Assembly: GCF_000455365.1 (NCBI RefSeq)
Contig: NZ_HG315686.1
Coordinates: 753,888-817,887 of the forward strand
Length of the DNA stretch: 64,000 nucleotides
Origin: Halopiger djelfimassiliensis
Lineage (GTDB): Archaea > Halobacteriota > Halobacteria > Halobacteriales > Natrialbaceae
Direction of reading: 5' to 3'
Both the position numbers and the translations under genes were made by a program. The first letter of the stretch is position 1; every line of letters starts with the position of its first letter. The notes under the pieces were generated by a model. That model was not told the DNA's origin and did no database searches. It saw nothing but the letters and a program-made list of their open reading frames with translations. Positions 23,688 through 33,014 of the stretch are shown here, one piece after another.

Positions 23688-26395
23688 GGATCACGAAAGT
23701 CGCACTGGAGGACATCAAGTCCTACGAGGGCCGGACAGAGGTACCGATCGAAGGCGGCGTCACGGCGATTCTCGGCGAGAACGGGGCCGGGAAATCGACG
23801 ATCCAGGAGGCGATTGGGTTCGCGTTGTTCGACTCGCTCCCGTTCAATAACAAGGACTTCGTGCGGGAGGGCGCAAGTTCGGGAACCGTCGAGATCACGT
23901 TCGACATAGAAACGGAGAGCGGTACGGAGCGGTTCCGAGTAACGCGGTCGATTGGCCGGTCAAACTACGGTGTCCATCGGTACGGCGCTGAGAGCGACAA
24001 GTGGGTGGATCAGGATATCGACTCGAAAACGGAGCTGATGCGGTGGTTACGCGCCCGGTTCGACGTCGAGGACAACGACGAACTGCAGAGCCTCTGGGAG
24101 TCGTGCATTGGGGTGCCGCAGACACGGTTCCTCTCTGACTTCTCCCAGACGGCGAAGAATCGAAAAGAGACATTCGACGCGTTACTGAATCTCGACGCGT
24201 ACGAGGAGTCGTGGGAGGCGCTCAAGGACGTCCCGGACGCGATCGAGAAGCAACAGCAGGACCTCCGGAGCGACATCGATACGCTCACCGGGGAGGTACA
24301 GAGTCTGCCGGACGAGCGTAGAGAAGCGGAATCGTTGGCTGAAGAAGTAGAGGAGTTGGAGACACGCATCGAGCGGAAATCGAACGAGTTGTCGGAGAAA
24401 AAGACGGAGTACGAGGAGCTAGAGGCCGTCCAAGAGGAGATCGATCGTCTCGGGGATGAGGTCGAGTCGCTGCAGCAGAAGATCGAGGCGAGCGAGAGCA
24501 AGCTAGATACAGCCGAACAGGAACTCGAAGCCGCCAAGGAAGCACAGGAGAAGTGCGAAGCGAACCGAGAGGGATATCAGCGGTACAAGCAAGCGCAGGA
24601 CCGGCTGGACGAGCTAGAGGAGCGAGAGGAAAAACGAGACGCGCTCCGTGAACGGAAGAACGATAAAGAGCAAGAGGTCTCGACCATCGAGGTCGAGGTT
24701 GAGCAGTTGGAAGACAATCTGGCGGAGTTAGAAGCGGCCAAGGAGACGCTAGATGAACTAGAAGACGAGAAGGAGCGATACGAAGAACTCGACGAGTGCA
24801 TCGAGTCGCTGAAACAGCGCGAGGACGAGGTCGAGAAGTTACAGCGCAACATCGAGGAACTGACGACAGAAATCGAGGAGAAGGAAGACGAGATCGAGGA
24901 GAAGGAGGAGACGATAGCAGAGATCGAAGCCGAGTGGGAGGAGACGACCGATCCCGAGGAGATCGCGGGTGAGATTAATGAGAAAAAAGCTCAGCGGAAG
25001 CAGCTGAAGCGAGAGCGCAACCAGCTCGACGAGCAGTTAGAGCGATTACGTGACACGGACATCGACGCGCCGTGCCCGACGTGTGACCGACCGTTGTCCG
25101 AGAAACACCGGTCCGATGCGATCGAACAGCACGAAACACGGATCGAGGAAATCAAAGAGGAACGCGATCGGCTCGACGAGGAAATCAGCGATCTACGCGA
25201 CCGCCGCCAGGAGGCGCAGGAGGTCAAACAGCGGTTCGACAAGGTCTCGATGTATCGGGAGCAGATCGAGTCGCTGGAGAACGAGATCGAAGACCTCCAG
25301 GGGGAGAAGGAAGAGACCGCGTCCGAGTTAGAAGAACTGAAATCAGATCTGGAAGAACTCCCCGAACTCGAAGCGCAACGCGACGAGTTAGAAGAAGCGT
25401 ACGACGAGTACCAAACGGCCGAGTTCCGGGTGCGGGAGAACAGCGACGTGCCCGAGCAGTTGGAAGAGATGCAGGAAGAACTAGCAGAAGAACAGTCGGT
25501 CCTCGAAGAGATCAAAGACGACCTGGCGGAGTTCGAGGAGTTAGACGAGAAGATCGACGACGCCGAGGCGACGATGGAAGAGACAGAATCGGCATATCAG
25601 ACGTACATGCAGTACGAGAAGCAGGCTTCGCAGGTAGAGGACCGACGAGAGACCGTTGAAGACCTGGAGAGCGAGCTTGAGGAACTCGAAGCGGAACGCG
25701 ACGAAACGGAAGCAGAACTGAAGGAGTCCAAAGAGTCGTTTGACGAAGAACGGTTCGAGACGCTTGAAGCGGAGATCGAAGAGCTCAACGGCGAGATCCA
25801 GCGTGCAAGGGGAACGCTCGAAGAAAAGGAGAAGAACCTGAAGAACACACGCGAGGAGATCAAGCGGTTAGAGACGAAACTGGAGGAGCGACAAGAGAAG
25901 ATCCAGCAGTTGAAGGAATTGAAAGCGGATCACAAGTTCGCTACGTGGGTTCGGAAGAATGTGCGGGAAGCCGGGCCGAAGATGCGTGAGATCATTACGG
26001 ATCAGATCGGCGCGCGAGCGAACGAGCTGTTCCGGTCGATCCGTGGTGTGTCTGCAGAGACGCTAGAGTGGACAAGCGACTACCAGATCGTCGTACACGA
26101 TGCGAACGTGCGGAAGTCGTTCTCGACGCTGAGCGGCGGGGAGAAGATGGCAGCCGCGCTCGCAGTACGGCTCGCCATCCTTGAACAGTTAGCGTCGGTC
26201 GGTGTGGCGTTCCTCGACGAGCCGACGGCGAACCTGGATCGACAGAAAAAGCGGAATCTCGTGACGCAGTTGAAGCAACTGGACAGCTTCGAGCAGCTCA
26301 CGGTCATTAGTCACGACCAGACGTTCGATTCGATGACGGACTACACAGTCACTGTCGAGAAGCCCCGGCAGACGTCGGAGGTGACCATCAATTAA
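23684..26395 (+). CDS. rad50: Rad50 SMC-like ATPase
   Basis: A 903-residue protein with the SMC layout. The N-terminal Walker A is GENGAGKST at 31-39, a long Glu/Lys-rich coiled coil runs to both sides of the zinc hook CPTC (Cys464, Cys467), and the C-terminal lobe has the LSGGEK signature near residue 817 and Walker B FLDEPTANLD near 845. Length and hook position are normal for archaeal Rad50. It partners Mre11 encoded just upstream; its TAA stop overlaps the nurA ATG (TAATG), so the MR complex and the HerA-NurA module are translationally linked. Confidence 0.95.
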   Translation: MRITKVALEDIKSYEGRTEVPIEGGVTAILGENGAGKSTIQEAIGFALFDSLPFNNKDFVREGASSGTVEITFDIETESGTERFRVTRSIGRSNYGVHRYGAESDKWVDQDIDSKTELMRWLRARFDVEDNDELQSLWESCIGVPQTRFLSDFSQTAKNRKETFDALLNLDAYEESWEALKDVPDAIEKQQQDLRSDIDTLTGEVQSLPDERREAESLAEEVEELETRIERKSNELSEKKTEYEELEAVQEEIDRLGDEVESLQQKIEASESKLDTAEQELEAAKEAQEKCEANREGYQRYKQAQDRLDELEEREEKRDALRERKNDKEQEVSTIEVEVEQLEDNLAELEAAKETLDELEDEKERYEELDECIESLKQREDEVEKLQRNIEELTTEIEEKEDEIEEKEETIAEIEAEWEETTDPEEIAGEINEKKAQRKQLKRERNQLDEQLERLRDTDIDAPCPTCDRPLSEKHRSDAIEQHETRIEEIKEERDRLDEEISDLRDRRQEAQEVKQRFDKVSMYREQIESLENEIEDLQGEKEETASELEELKSDLEELPELEAQRDELEEAYDEYQTAEFRVRENSDVPEQLEEMQEELAEEQSVLEEIKDDLAEFEELDEKIDDAEATMEETESAYQTYMQYEKQASQVEDRRETVEDLESELEELEAERDETEAELKESKESFDEERFETLEAEIEELNGEIQRARGTLEEKEKNLKNTREEIKRLETKLEERQEKIQQLKELKADHKFATWVRKNVREAGPKMREIITDQIGARANELFRSIRGVSAETLEWTSDYQIVVHDANVRKSFSTLSGGEKMAAALAVRLAILEQLASVGVAFLDEPTANLDRQKKRNLVTQLKQLDSFEQLTVISHDQTFDSMTDYTVTVEKPRQTSEVTIN

Positions 26396-27660
26396 TGCCA
26401 ATCGACAAGCACGGGGTCGCTGCCGAGCTGGAGTCCAACGTTGAGACGATCGAAGCGTATCTGGAAGACGATACGGGGATTGTCGAGCGGTATCAGGACG
26501 CGTTCCAGCGTCTCCCTAAAGAATGGACGAGCGAGGAGATCCGTGAGGCATTGGAGGACGCGTCATATCCGGGTGCGTACCCGACCGACGAGTTCAATGA
26601 CGTGAGCAGCATCGTCGTTCCGCACGCTGAGAGCGACGGATGGGAGAACCACGAGAATGTCAACGAGTGGGCTCGTGAAATCCTCCGCGATGTTCCGGTC
26701 ATGGCCGTAGACGGGTCACAACTCCCGCCGACAACAGAGTTCAACGTGCCGCTGGCGTACGTGCAGTCTGCATGTGCGGTTAATTACCATCATGCTGACG
26801 GGCGTCTCGATCGAGACGTCGAAGGGCGGCTGTTGACACCCGACGAGATCACGCGGGAATCACAGGAGGGAGACTACCGGTTCGTGGATTCGCAACTCGT
26901 CGGCCATCATCGGTTCGAACACGAAGGGGCGCTGCTCATCGAGCAGCTCGTGGAGCTGGCGGAGGCCCGCGACGCCGGTGATGTTGCCCATACGCCAGTC
27001 GTGTTCTACGACGGTCCCTTGATCGCGTCGTTTGCGAACCCGTTGAAGCCGGAAACGCGTGAGCGGTACATCTCGACGCTGAGTCGGGTGATCGCCGCGA
27101 GCCAGCATCACGAGATTCCACTCGTCGGGTACGTCGCGGGATCGAGCGCGACTGAACTGGTGAAGATGACGCGGCTCCTATTGCGCGATGAGTTCGAAAC
27201 CGACCGCGTCATTCCGGACGCGCATGTCCTGACCGAACTCATGAGCCCGTGGGGCGACACGACGGTCCCGTTCATCTCGAAGCGTGACGGGAGCGTTGAC
27301 GCGCTGCAGGCGACCTACGAGGGCGAGCGGTACGAGTTCCGTGACGACATCCTGTTCTCGTACCTGAACGTGCCACCCGGTGCGGGTCTCGATCGGATCG
27401 AGTTCCCTGGGTGGCTATGCCGCAGCGACGGGCCCGATGGGTACGACTCGATGTACGAGTACACCGTCGAGATCGTGCGCGCAGAGGCCGGTGTCGGTCG
27501 CGGGTACCCAGAAATAATCCAGCAGGCCGACAGCGACGCCGTGCTTGACCATCAGGACCGGCAGCAGTTCCACCGGATCGTCCAGCGATGGGCCGAGTCG
27601 AACGACGTGCCGGTCGAATGGAACGTGAAGGCCTTGAGCAAGGAACTCCGCCGACGATGA
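26395..27660 (+). CDS. nurA: NurA 5'-3' nuclease
   Basis: A 421-residue protein with the NurA domain. The catalytic motif AVDGSQ is centred on Asp106, and an acidic C-terminal half contains further conserved-looking acidic patches. NurA is a ring-shaped 5'-3' ssDNA/dsDNA nuclease that works inside the HerA translocase to resect ends prepared by Mre11-Rad50. The start overlaps the rad50 stop by one base. It is followed after 25 bp by a HAS-barrel protein and HerA, the standard archaeal order being mre11-rad50-herA-nurA in various permutations. Confidence 0.88.
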   Translation: MPIDKHGVAAELESNVETIEAYLEDDTGIVERYQDAFQRLPKEWTSEEIREALEDASYPGAYPTDEFNDVSSIVVPHAESDGWENHENVNEWAREILRDVPVMAVDGSQLPPTTEFNVPLAYVQSACAVNYHHADGRLDRDVEGRLLTPDEITRESQEGDYRFVDSQLVGHHRFEHEGALLIEQLVELAEARDAGDVAHTPVVFYDGPLIASFANPLKPETRERYISTLSRVIAASQHHEIPLVGYVAGSSATELVKMTRLLLRDEFETDRVIPDAHVLTELMSPWGDTTVPFISKRDGSVDALQATYEGERYEFRDDILFSYLNVPPGAGLDRIEFPGWLCRSDGPDGYDSMYEYTVEIVRAEAGVGRGYPEIIQQADSDAVLDHQDRQQFHRIVQRWAESNDVPVEWNVKALSKELRRR

Positions 27661-27685
27661 CAACCTACCATTACAGGAGGAATAC

Positions 27686-28351
27686 ATGACAGATTCTTCG
27701 ACAGCCACAGACGACGCGGACGTCGATTCGTGCGTCCGGATTGGGAGTATCGTTTCGTCGAACAGCCACCTCGACTACGTTGTCGAGGTGTACAAGGAGC
27801 GGGACTGCGAGCGCCCACCGAAGCTCCACGAGCGCGAGTTCGGGCAACCGGTGTTCATCAAGAAGACCGTCGACGGGACCGAACACGTGGTGATGGGCGT
27901 GATTTACGACACGCAACTGGTTGATCCAGACCAGGGGCGAACCGGGCCGCGGTTAGCGCAGGACGACCAGGCACAATTCACGCCCGGATACATCGAAGAG
28001 CGAACGACGCTTGCGGGCGTAGCGCTTCTCGGCACTGCGGTCATCACCGAAGACCGATCGATCGCGGACCCGTCGCACCAGATGCCGCGCTGGACACTAG
28101 AGGTCGATGACACGGTCTTCCACTGTCCGAACGAGGTCACAGTCGCGTTCCACACCGTCGACGACCAGATCCAGTTGGCGTACGTCGATCGCCTCATCGA
28201 CGTTGCGGGCGACCTCGGCGCGGAAGTCGTCGTCGCGTTGATCGAGCGGTTACGCGGTATGCTGCCGGACGATGATCCGAACCAGCGCGTGCTGGACGTC
28301 GTCGAGCAGAACGTCAAGTGGCAGGCGCGGCAACGCCGGGGGGTGGTGTGA
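27686..28351 (+). CDS. HAS-barrel protein next to HerA
   Basis: A 221-residue protein with a strong ribosome-binding site (AGGAGG, 27675-27680). Residues 14-75 follow the same strand pattern as the HAS-barrel at the start of HerA: an IGSIV strand, then a VVEVY strand, FGQPVFIK and a VMGVIYD strand. No P-loop is present, so it is not a second HerA but resembles the N-terminal half of one. The stop overlaps the HerA start (TGATG). It could insert into the HerA ring, cap it, or link it to NurA, much as HAS-barrels mediate such contacts. Function inferred from fold and position only. Confidence 0.65.
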   Translation: MTDSSTATDDADVDSCVRIGSIVSSNSHLDYVVEVYKERDCERPPKLHEREFGQPVFIKKTVDGTEHVVMGVIYDTQLVDPDQGRTGPRLAQDDQAQFTPGYIEERTTLAGVALLGTAVITEDRSIADPSHQMPRWTLEVDDTVFHCPNEVTVAFHTVDDQIQLAYVDRLIDVAGDLGAEVVVALIERLRGMLPDDDPNQRVLDVVEQNVKWQARQRRGVV

Positions 28352-29993
28352 TGTCGGAACGTTCGAACGTGATCGGCACGGTTGCTGGTCCAGGCGATGA
28401 TCCGAACGAGTTCGTGTTCGTGGCCCCGGCGGACCAGCCAATCAAGACGGGCGAGTTCATCACCTACACCGTCTCGGTCGATAGCGAGGACCGGTCGGTC
28501 TTCGCTCGCGTGACGAACCGCGAACTGATAAGGGGACTTCCAGAGGGGTATCTCGCCGATCCAGAAGTGGGGCCGGAGACGGTTGCAGCGACACTCGGTG
28601 TCCCGACCGACGATACAGAGTTGTATCGGTTGACGGCGACGGTCATCGGGTTCTACGATACGGACATGACGACGTTCGCCAATCCGCGGCAGCTTCCCGA
28701 CCCCGGAACACCGGTGTCCATCGCACCCGATTCCCAACTCGAAACGGTACTACCGAATCTTGGATGCGAATCCGTCGAAACGGACGTTACAGACCTCGAC
28801 GGCGTCGCGCACATCGGGTGGCTATTGAATCGCCCGGCAGAAGCGACGAACATTCACATCCCGATCGACAAGTTCGCTTCGACGCACTTAGCGATCCTCG
28901 CCGCCACGGGGAGCGGGAAGTCCTACACAGCGTCGGTCTTGATCGAGGAGATGATGCGACCGAGTTCACGAGCGTCGATGCTCGTGTTTGATCCGCACGG
29001 TGAGTATGACACTCTGGCTGAGATGCAAGGCCATGAAGCCTTCCAAGGCAAAGATGGATACGAACCAGACATGGTCTACTACGATCCAGAGCGGCTCCGT
29101 GTCCGGATTTCTGAATTGGATATCGGGGACGTCATGGCGATCTTGGATAATCCAAGCAACCGGATGCAGGATCGCCTCTCGACGGCGTGGCGTTCGATGC
29201 AGAATCAGGAAAGCCGAACGTGGGGGATTGACGAACTTATAGCGGAAATGCGAAGCGAGTTCGGCGCTGATGACGCCAGTGTCGGCGCATTAGAATGGCG
29301 ACTCCGGCGGTCGATCCAGCGAAACGACCTGTTCCATCCGGAAGAGAACGTCCCACTTGACGAAACGTTAATCCCGGTCAGTGTACGGTCCTCCAGATGG
29401 ACACGCTTGATCGACGTGATCAGCAACTCATTACGACCGTTCTTCTGCGACGGCTGTACCGAGAACGACTCGATAACGTGCGGAATCGTGAGTCTGAGAT
29501 AGAGCACCCGATTTTCGCACTGTTCGAAGAAGGCCATCGGTTCGCACCAGCCTCGGGAGATGCTCCGTCGTTAGGGATAATGCGGACGATCACGTCTGAA
29601 GGCCGCAAGTTCGGGTTCGGACTCGGAATCATCAGTCAGCGGCCATCGAAAATCGATCCGGATGTCCTCTCGCAATGCGGCACGCAGATCTCGATGAAAA
29701 TCCGGAATCCGAACGACCAGGACGCGATCAAGAAATCGGTTGAGGCTGCCGGCGAAGATGTCCTTCGAGAACTACCGGGACTAACGCCTGGGCAGGCAAT
29801 CGTCTCAGGGGATGCGATGAATACGCCAGCGTTGATTCAAGTGCGGCGTCGGCGTACCGAGCACGGGGCGGAGAGTCGGCCAGTGATCGAAGAATGGCAC
29901 GAAGCCTACGACGAACGGCAGCGTGAACCGACGCAGTCAGAAGCTGCTGATTTCGGCGAAGGCGATTCGACCGGAGTCCAGAGCCTCGACTGA
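28351..29993 (+). CDS. herA: HerA DNA translocase, interrupted by an apparent -1 frameshift
   Basis: HerA is a hexameric FtsK/HerA-class ATPase that pumps DNA into NurA. The first frame (28351-29502) carries the HAS-barrel (residues 6-75), Walker A ATGSGKS near 187-194 and the MLVFDPHGEYD segment; the second frame (29397-29993) carries Walker B (FALFEEGHRFAP), the QRPSK segment and the C terminus. Reading the second frame upstream gives NPGQCTVLQMD, the expected HerA continuation, so the shift lies near 29371-29380, where one C appears to be missing from a run of three. Joined, the protein would be about 547 residues, normal for HerA. It could be an assembly error, a recent knock-out or recoding. 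The start at 28351 overlaps the upstream stop. Confidence 0.82.
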
Positions 29994-30010
29994 ATCTATC
30001 CACCTCTTAA

Positions 30011-30082
30011 GAAACCGTAGCTATCACAACTGCGTTCAAGCCGTACTGGTTGCAGAACGCCGACCTCCCAGTCGGTGCCTGA
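30011..30082 (+). pseudogene. Protein-tail remnant after HerA
   Basis: A 23-codon open stretch ends in FKPYWLQNADLPVGA and a TGA. It is preceded by an in-frame stop and has no start codon. The composition looks like a genuine protein C terminus rather than random sequence, so it may be what remains of a gene removed by recombination. The family is not recognised. Confidence 0.3.
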
Positions 30083-30209
30083 CGACATCGTAGCCACGCT
30101 CGCCAAGCGCTTCGACGAACTTCGAAAGGCAGCACGATGTGACGAGAGCGACGCGATCGAGGCAGCGCTGATCCAGCAGATTGATACGCTGCTCCGGCAG
30201 GAACTGTGA
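30075..30209 (+). CDS. Possible 44-aa microprotein
   Basis: A GTG-initiated frame whose start overlaps the stop of the remnant above in the way haloarchaeal operon genes overlap (GTGCCTGA). The 44 residues read as an acidic-basic amphipathic helix pair (KRFDELRKAAR, then EAALIQQIDTLLRQEL), plausible as a small coiled-coil protein. It ends 30 bp before the convergent PLD-ATPase gene. No family known; it may belong to the truncated gene before it. Confidence 0.35.
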   Translation: MPDDIVATLAKRFDELRKAARCDESDAIEAALIQQIDTLLRQEL

Positions 30210-30238
30210 CGCTCGAAAGACCGACGCGTTCCCGGGAC

Positions 30239-32512
30239 TTAGTCGCTGAACAACCGCGAGAGGAACCCGCCAGACTCGTCCTCGTCAGAAGTTTTCGTCG
30301 TTTCGACCGGCTGATCGCTGACTTCTTCCGTCTCCGCGACACCATTCAGGAGTTCATTGACAGAGTATCCGATCCACTCGGCGAACTCCTCAGGTGCGCC
30401 AATGTAGACGCTGGTGGATGACTTCTCGGACATGAACCGTTTGGGTAGGCGTTTCTCGTAGTCATAAACTTCGTACTCTTCGCGGTCGAAATCGGCAGTA
30501 ATCGCGTCGGGTTCTGGCTCGAACGTGACGCGTCCGCCCTGAATGTCACGCTGCCATTTGATCCGTCCCGTATCGTACGTTTTCTCTGCTGGTTCGCCAG
30601 CAGGGAAGTACTCTGGTTCGTCTCGCCCGGCTTCGGCGTAGAACTCGCGGAAAATACGTCGAACGTCTTCGATGGTGCCGTTCCCACTGGTCCAGGGTTG
30701 CTCGGTAAGCATTCGGCGAGCGACGTAACTGAAGATCGGGTTTTCCCGTTCTAGTACTTCTGCGAGATCGTCTTGCGCTTCTCTGAACCCTGGGTCTTCC
30801 GGATTCGAGGGGAACGAGACGTCCATACTCAGAATCTTCATCCGATTCCGGAACTCGGACTTGGGGAGAGCGTCGTTCGTTGTAAATATCAAGCACGGCT
30901 GATCGACACTGGTTGGCGTCCAGTCTCCCCAGTAGTTCCGGATCGGACTCCAGTTCTGAATCTTGCGTTTTTCCGCGTCGATAATGGCGTACGGGAAGCA
31001 CGTGTCCCACTCGCGGATACCCCGGATCTCACCGACGCCGACATCGTCCGCATCGACACCGGAGATAACCGTGTTGTCGGAGATCAATCGAAGGATGTAC
31101 TCAGTGAGTTTGTCTTTCCCAGCGTCGCTTTTCCCTTCGATGTAGAGGTGCTGGAGAACGTTATCGAGTGTCCGTGATGGCGAGGAGAGTGCCTCGGCGT
31201 ACTGGTTTGCGAATGGGGCCCAGAATCCGTAAAGGAACGCCTCGTACATTTGGGCCATCACCGCTGTTTCAGATTGCGTGTAGCCGTGATTCTCGACAGT
31301 CTCGATGTAGTCCTCGATCGTTTCGAGACAGTGATTCAGGACTTCAGGGGTCGGTTCGTCAGTGGCAACCAGAATCATTTCATCGTCTTCGCCGATCACG
31401 ACTTGCTCAGCGTCTGGAAGGACAGACATCGACGGAATGGCTGTCGATTCCTTCACCTGGTTGTTGTACGCGCTCAGTGGTGCGGTAATACTGTGGTCCT
31501 CGACGGTCGCACCGCGGTCACGGAGACTCGCTCCGAACTCATCGGCTGTATCCTTGTCCACTTTGCTTGTTCCCATTCGGATTTTCTCATCGGGCGCACG
31601 AACTCGTGGTCGGTCGAGTGTATCCGTCAGACTCGTTTCGTGATCGGATTCGACGAGTCCTACATCTGGAGACTCATTACTATCGTCCATCTCGTCTGGA
31701 TCATCCTTGTCCGTTGAATCGTCCGGTTCTACGATGGTTCGATCGGCGTTCTCGGGTTCCTCGATGAACGCGACTGTCTCGTCAGCTTCTGCTGGATCAT
31801 CAACGACAGCAGTAACTTGATCTGCGACGTCTTTCAGATCCTCTACTGCATCCTGATTTAGCGCGGCCGTGTCACTCACATCGAGGTCACCTGCCCCAAC
31901 CCAGTACTCAATGCGGTTTTCTCGCTCTTCTGGCGAGTCAGCTTCTTCGAGCGCTTCAACCAATCCTTCTAACAGTGTCTGATTGCTGTAGGTCTCCCGA
32001 TATTGGTCGATAAAACGCTTGAATTCCTTGTCTAGTTGGGTTCCGACATCAGTCGTGAAGACAGAAATCTGGTTCGTATGGTACTCCCAAGAGTTCCGCG
32101 AGAGATTTGCGGATCCTTGCACGAGCTTCACCGTGTCGTCCGGCATCACGATCCGGTAAATCTTCGAGTGGACAATCTTCCGGTTTTTCAGTCGAACAGT
32201 GAGCCGGTCGTCCTGTCGAAGCTGAACCAGTGAGCGTGCAGTAGAGACGTCGTTAACCTGATCAGCATACTCGTCAGCGTTTCCGATAAGGACGTCTAGT
32301 GACCCGATATCGTATTCGGTCAACATCTTCACCATCAAATCTGGTGTCTCGGCGTAGGTTACTGCATCCACATGATGAGCTCCTTCGAATAGATCAAGGA
32401 AGTCCTCCCGATCTTTCACCATCGCTAAACGGTAGCCAGCTGCACCGGACCCGTAGAACTCCGGCATATCTGCGAACTTATCGAACGAGATGTTTGCTCT
32501 CAGCTCCTCCAT
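30239..32512 (-). CDS. Phospholipase D-like domain fused to a P-loop ATPase
   Basis: A 757-residue protein. Residues 30-175 form a PLD-type domain with one HKD half-site: His115, Lys117, then Gly133, Ser134 and Asn136; such domains occur in nucleases that dimerise to make the active site. Residues 190-340 are a very acidic linker. Residues 410-640 are an ATPase with GKSDAGKD at 460-467 as an unusual Walker A and an FTTND sensor-like segment at 543-547, arranged like SF3 or primase-associated helicases. It converges on herA. Its own box A (AATAAAT, about 32534-32544) lies upstream. PLD nucleases occur in DISARM (DrmC) and other defence loci; this fusion could be an effector of the island. Confidence 0.7.
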   Translation of the reverse strand: MEELRANISFDKFADMPEFYGSGAAGYRLAMVKDREDFLDLFEGAHHVDAVTYAETPDLMVKMLTEYDIGSLDVLIGNADEYADQVNDVSTARSLVQLRQDDRLTVRLKNRKIVHSKIYRIVMPDDTVKLVQGSANLSRNSWEYHTNQISVFTTDVGTQLDKEFKRFIDQYRETYSNQTLLEGLVEALEEADSPEERENRIEYWVGAGDLDVSDTAALNQDAVEDLKDVADQVTAVVDDPAEADETVAFIEEPENADRTIVEPDDSTDKDDPDEMDDSNESPDVGLVESDHETSLTDTLDRPRVRAPDEKIRMGTSKVDKDTADEFGASLRDRGATVEDHSITAPLSAYNNQVKESTAIPSMSVLPDAEQVVIGEDDEMILVATDEPTPEVLNHCLETIEDYIETVENHGYTQSETAVMAQMYEAFLYGFWAPFANQYAEALSSPSRTLDNVLQHLYIEGKSDAGKDKLTEYILRLISDNTVISGVDADDVGVGEIRGIREWDTCFPYAIIDAEKRKIQNWSPIRNYWGDWTPTSVDQPCLIFTTNDALPKSEFRNRMKILSMDVSFPSNPEDPGFREAQDDLAEVLERENPIFSYVARRMLTEQPWTSGNGTIEDVRRIFREFYAEAGRDEPEYFPAGEPAEKTYDTGRIKWQRDIQGGRVTFEPEPDAITADFDREEYEVYDYEKRLPKRFMSEKSSTSVYIGAPEEFAEWIGYSVNELLNGVAETEEVSDQPVETTKTSDEDESGGFLSRLFSD

Positions 32513-33014
32513 AGAGGGACCAGTAACCTAACACGAATAAATCCAAGTAGCGGACTGGTAGTGTAAATATCAAGAAAGCCAAGACCCTAGCCAAATACAC
32601 AATCAGTTTTGCCCGAAACAGATTTCTGGTTAGAGTACGTGACGACGTAGGTTAGAAGGTGAGAACCTACTCACAGGTCTACTTGGGTCTGTATACAGGC
32701 ACTCACATATTGATGTACGTAAGCACGTACGTAGCTGTGTACTTGTGTATGTACCTGGCCGTGTACGTGACCTCGGCACCAGGTTTCTGAAGGGAGTGAC
32801 TTCGTCGACAGTGACGGCCATTCCTGAGGACGCTCTCAACGGTGTCGATTCTCCCGGTAGTTCCTGGGTGGTTCAGCTTCGACTATCCGCCACCGATGCC
32901 TTGTCATTCCCCTGCGCTGAAGAGGTGGCTTCCACTCGTTATATGTCAGAAGTGTTGGTGCAACTGATCCAATATCTCGTATTATGACCCAGTCCTTTAC
33001 CTTCCCTATCGGAA
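32513..33014. other. Intergenic region with the PLD-ATPase promoter and a 12-bp repeat array
   Basis: About 500 bp without a convincing gene. It holds the PLD-ATPase promoter at its left end and the 12-bp periodic array described separately. Open frames of 69-80 codons cross it on both strands but have no start signals and odd composition. Confidence 0.4.
32667..32774. repeat. Degenerate 12-bp tandem array with GTAC at exact 12-bp spacing
   Basis: GTAC occurs at 32715, 32727, 32739, 32751 and 32763, exactly 12 bp apart, and related tetramers keep the same phase to the left (CTAC at 32667 and 32679, GTAT at 32691). The unit is roughly GTAC-K-T followed by six free bases. GTAC is a palindrome, so each unit could be a dimer site on one face of the helix. 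Confidence 0.6.

Noticed and set aside
27301-27310. GCGCTGCAGG inside nurA as another attachment core
   Set aside because: Only 10 bp match, within a conserved coding region, consistent with chance.
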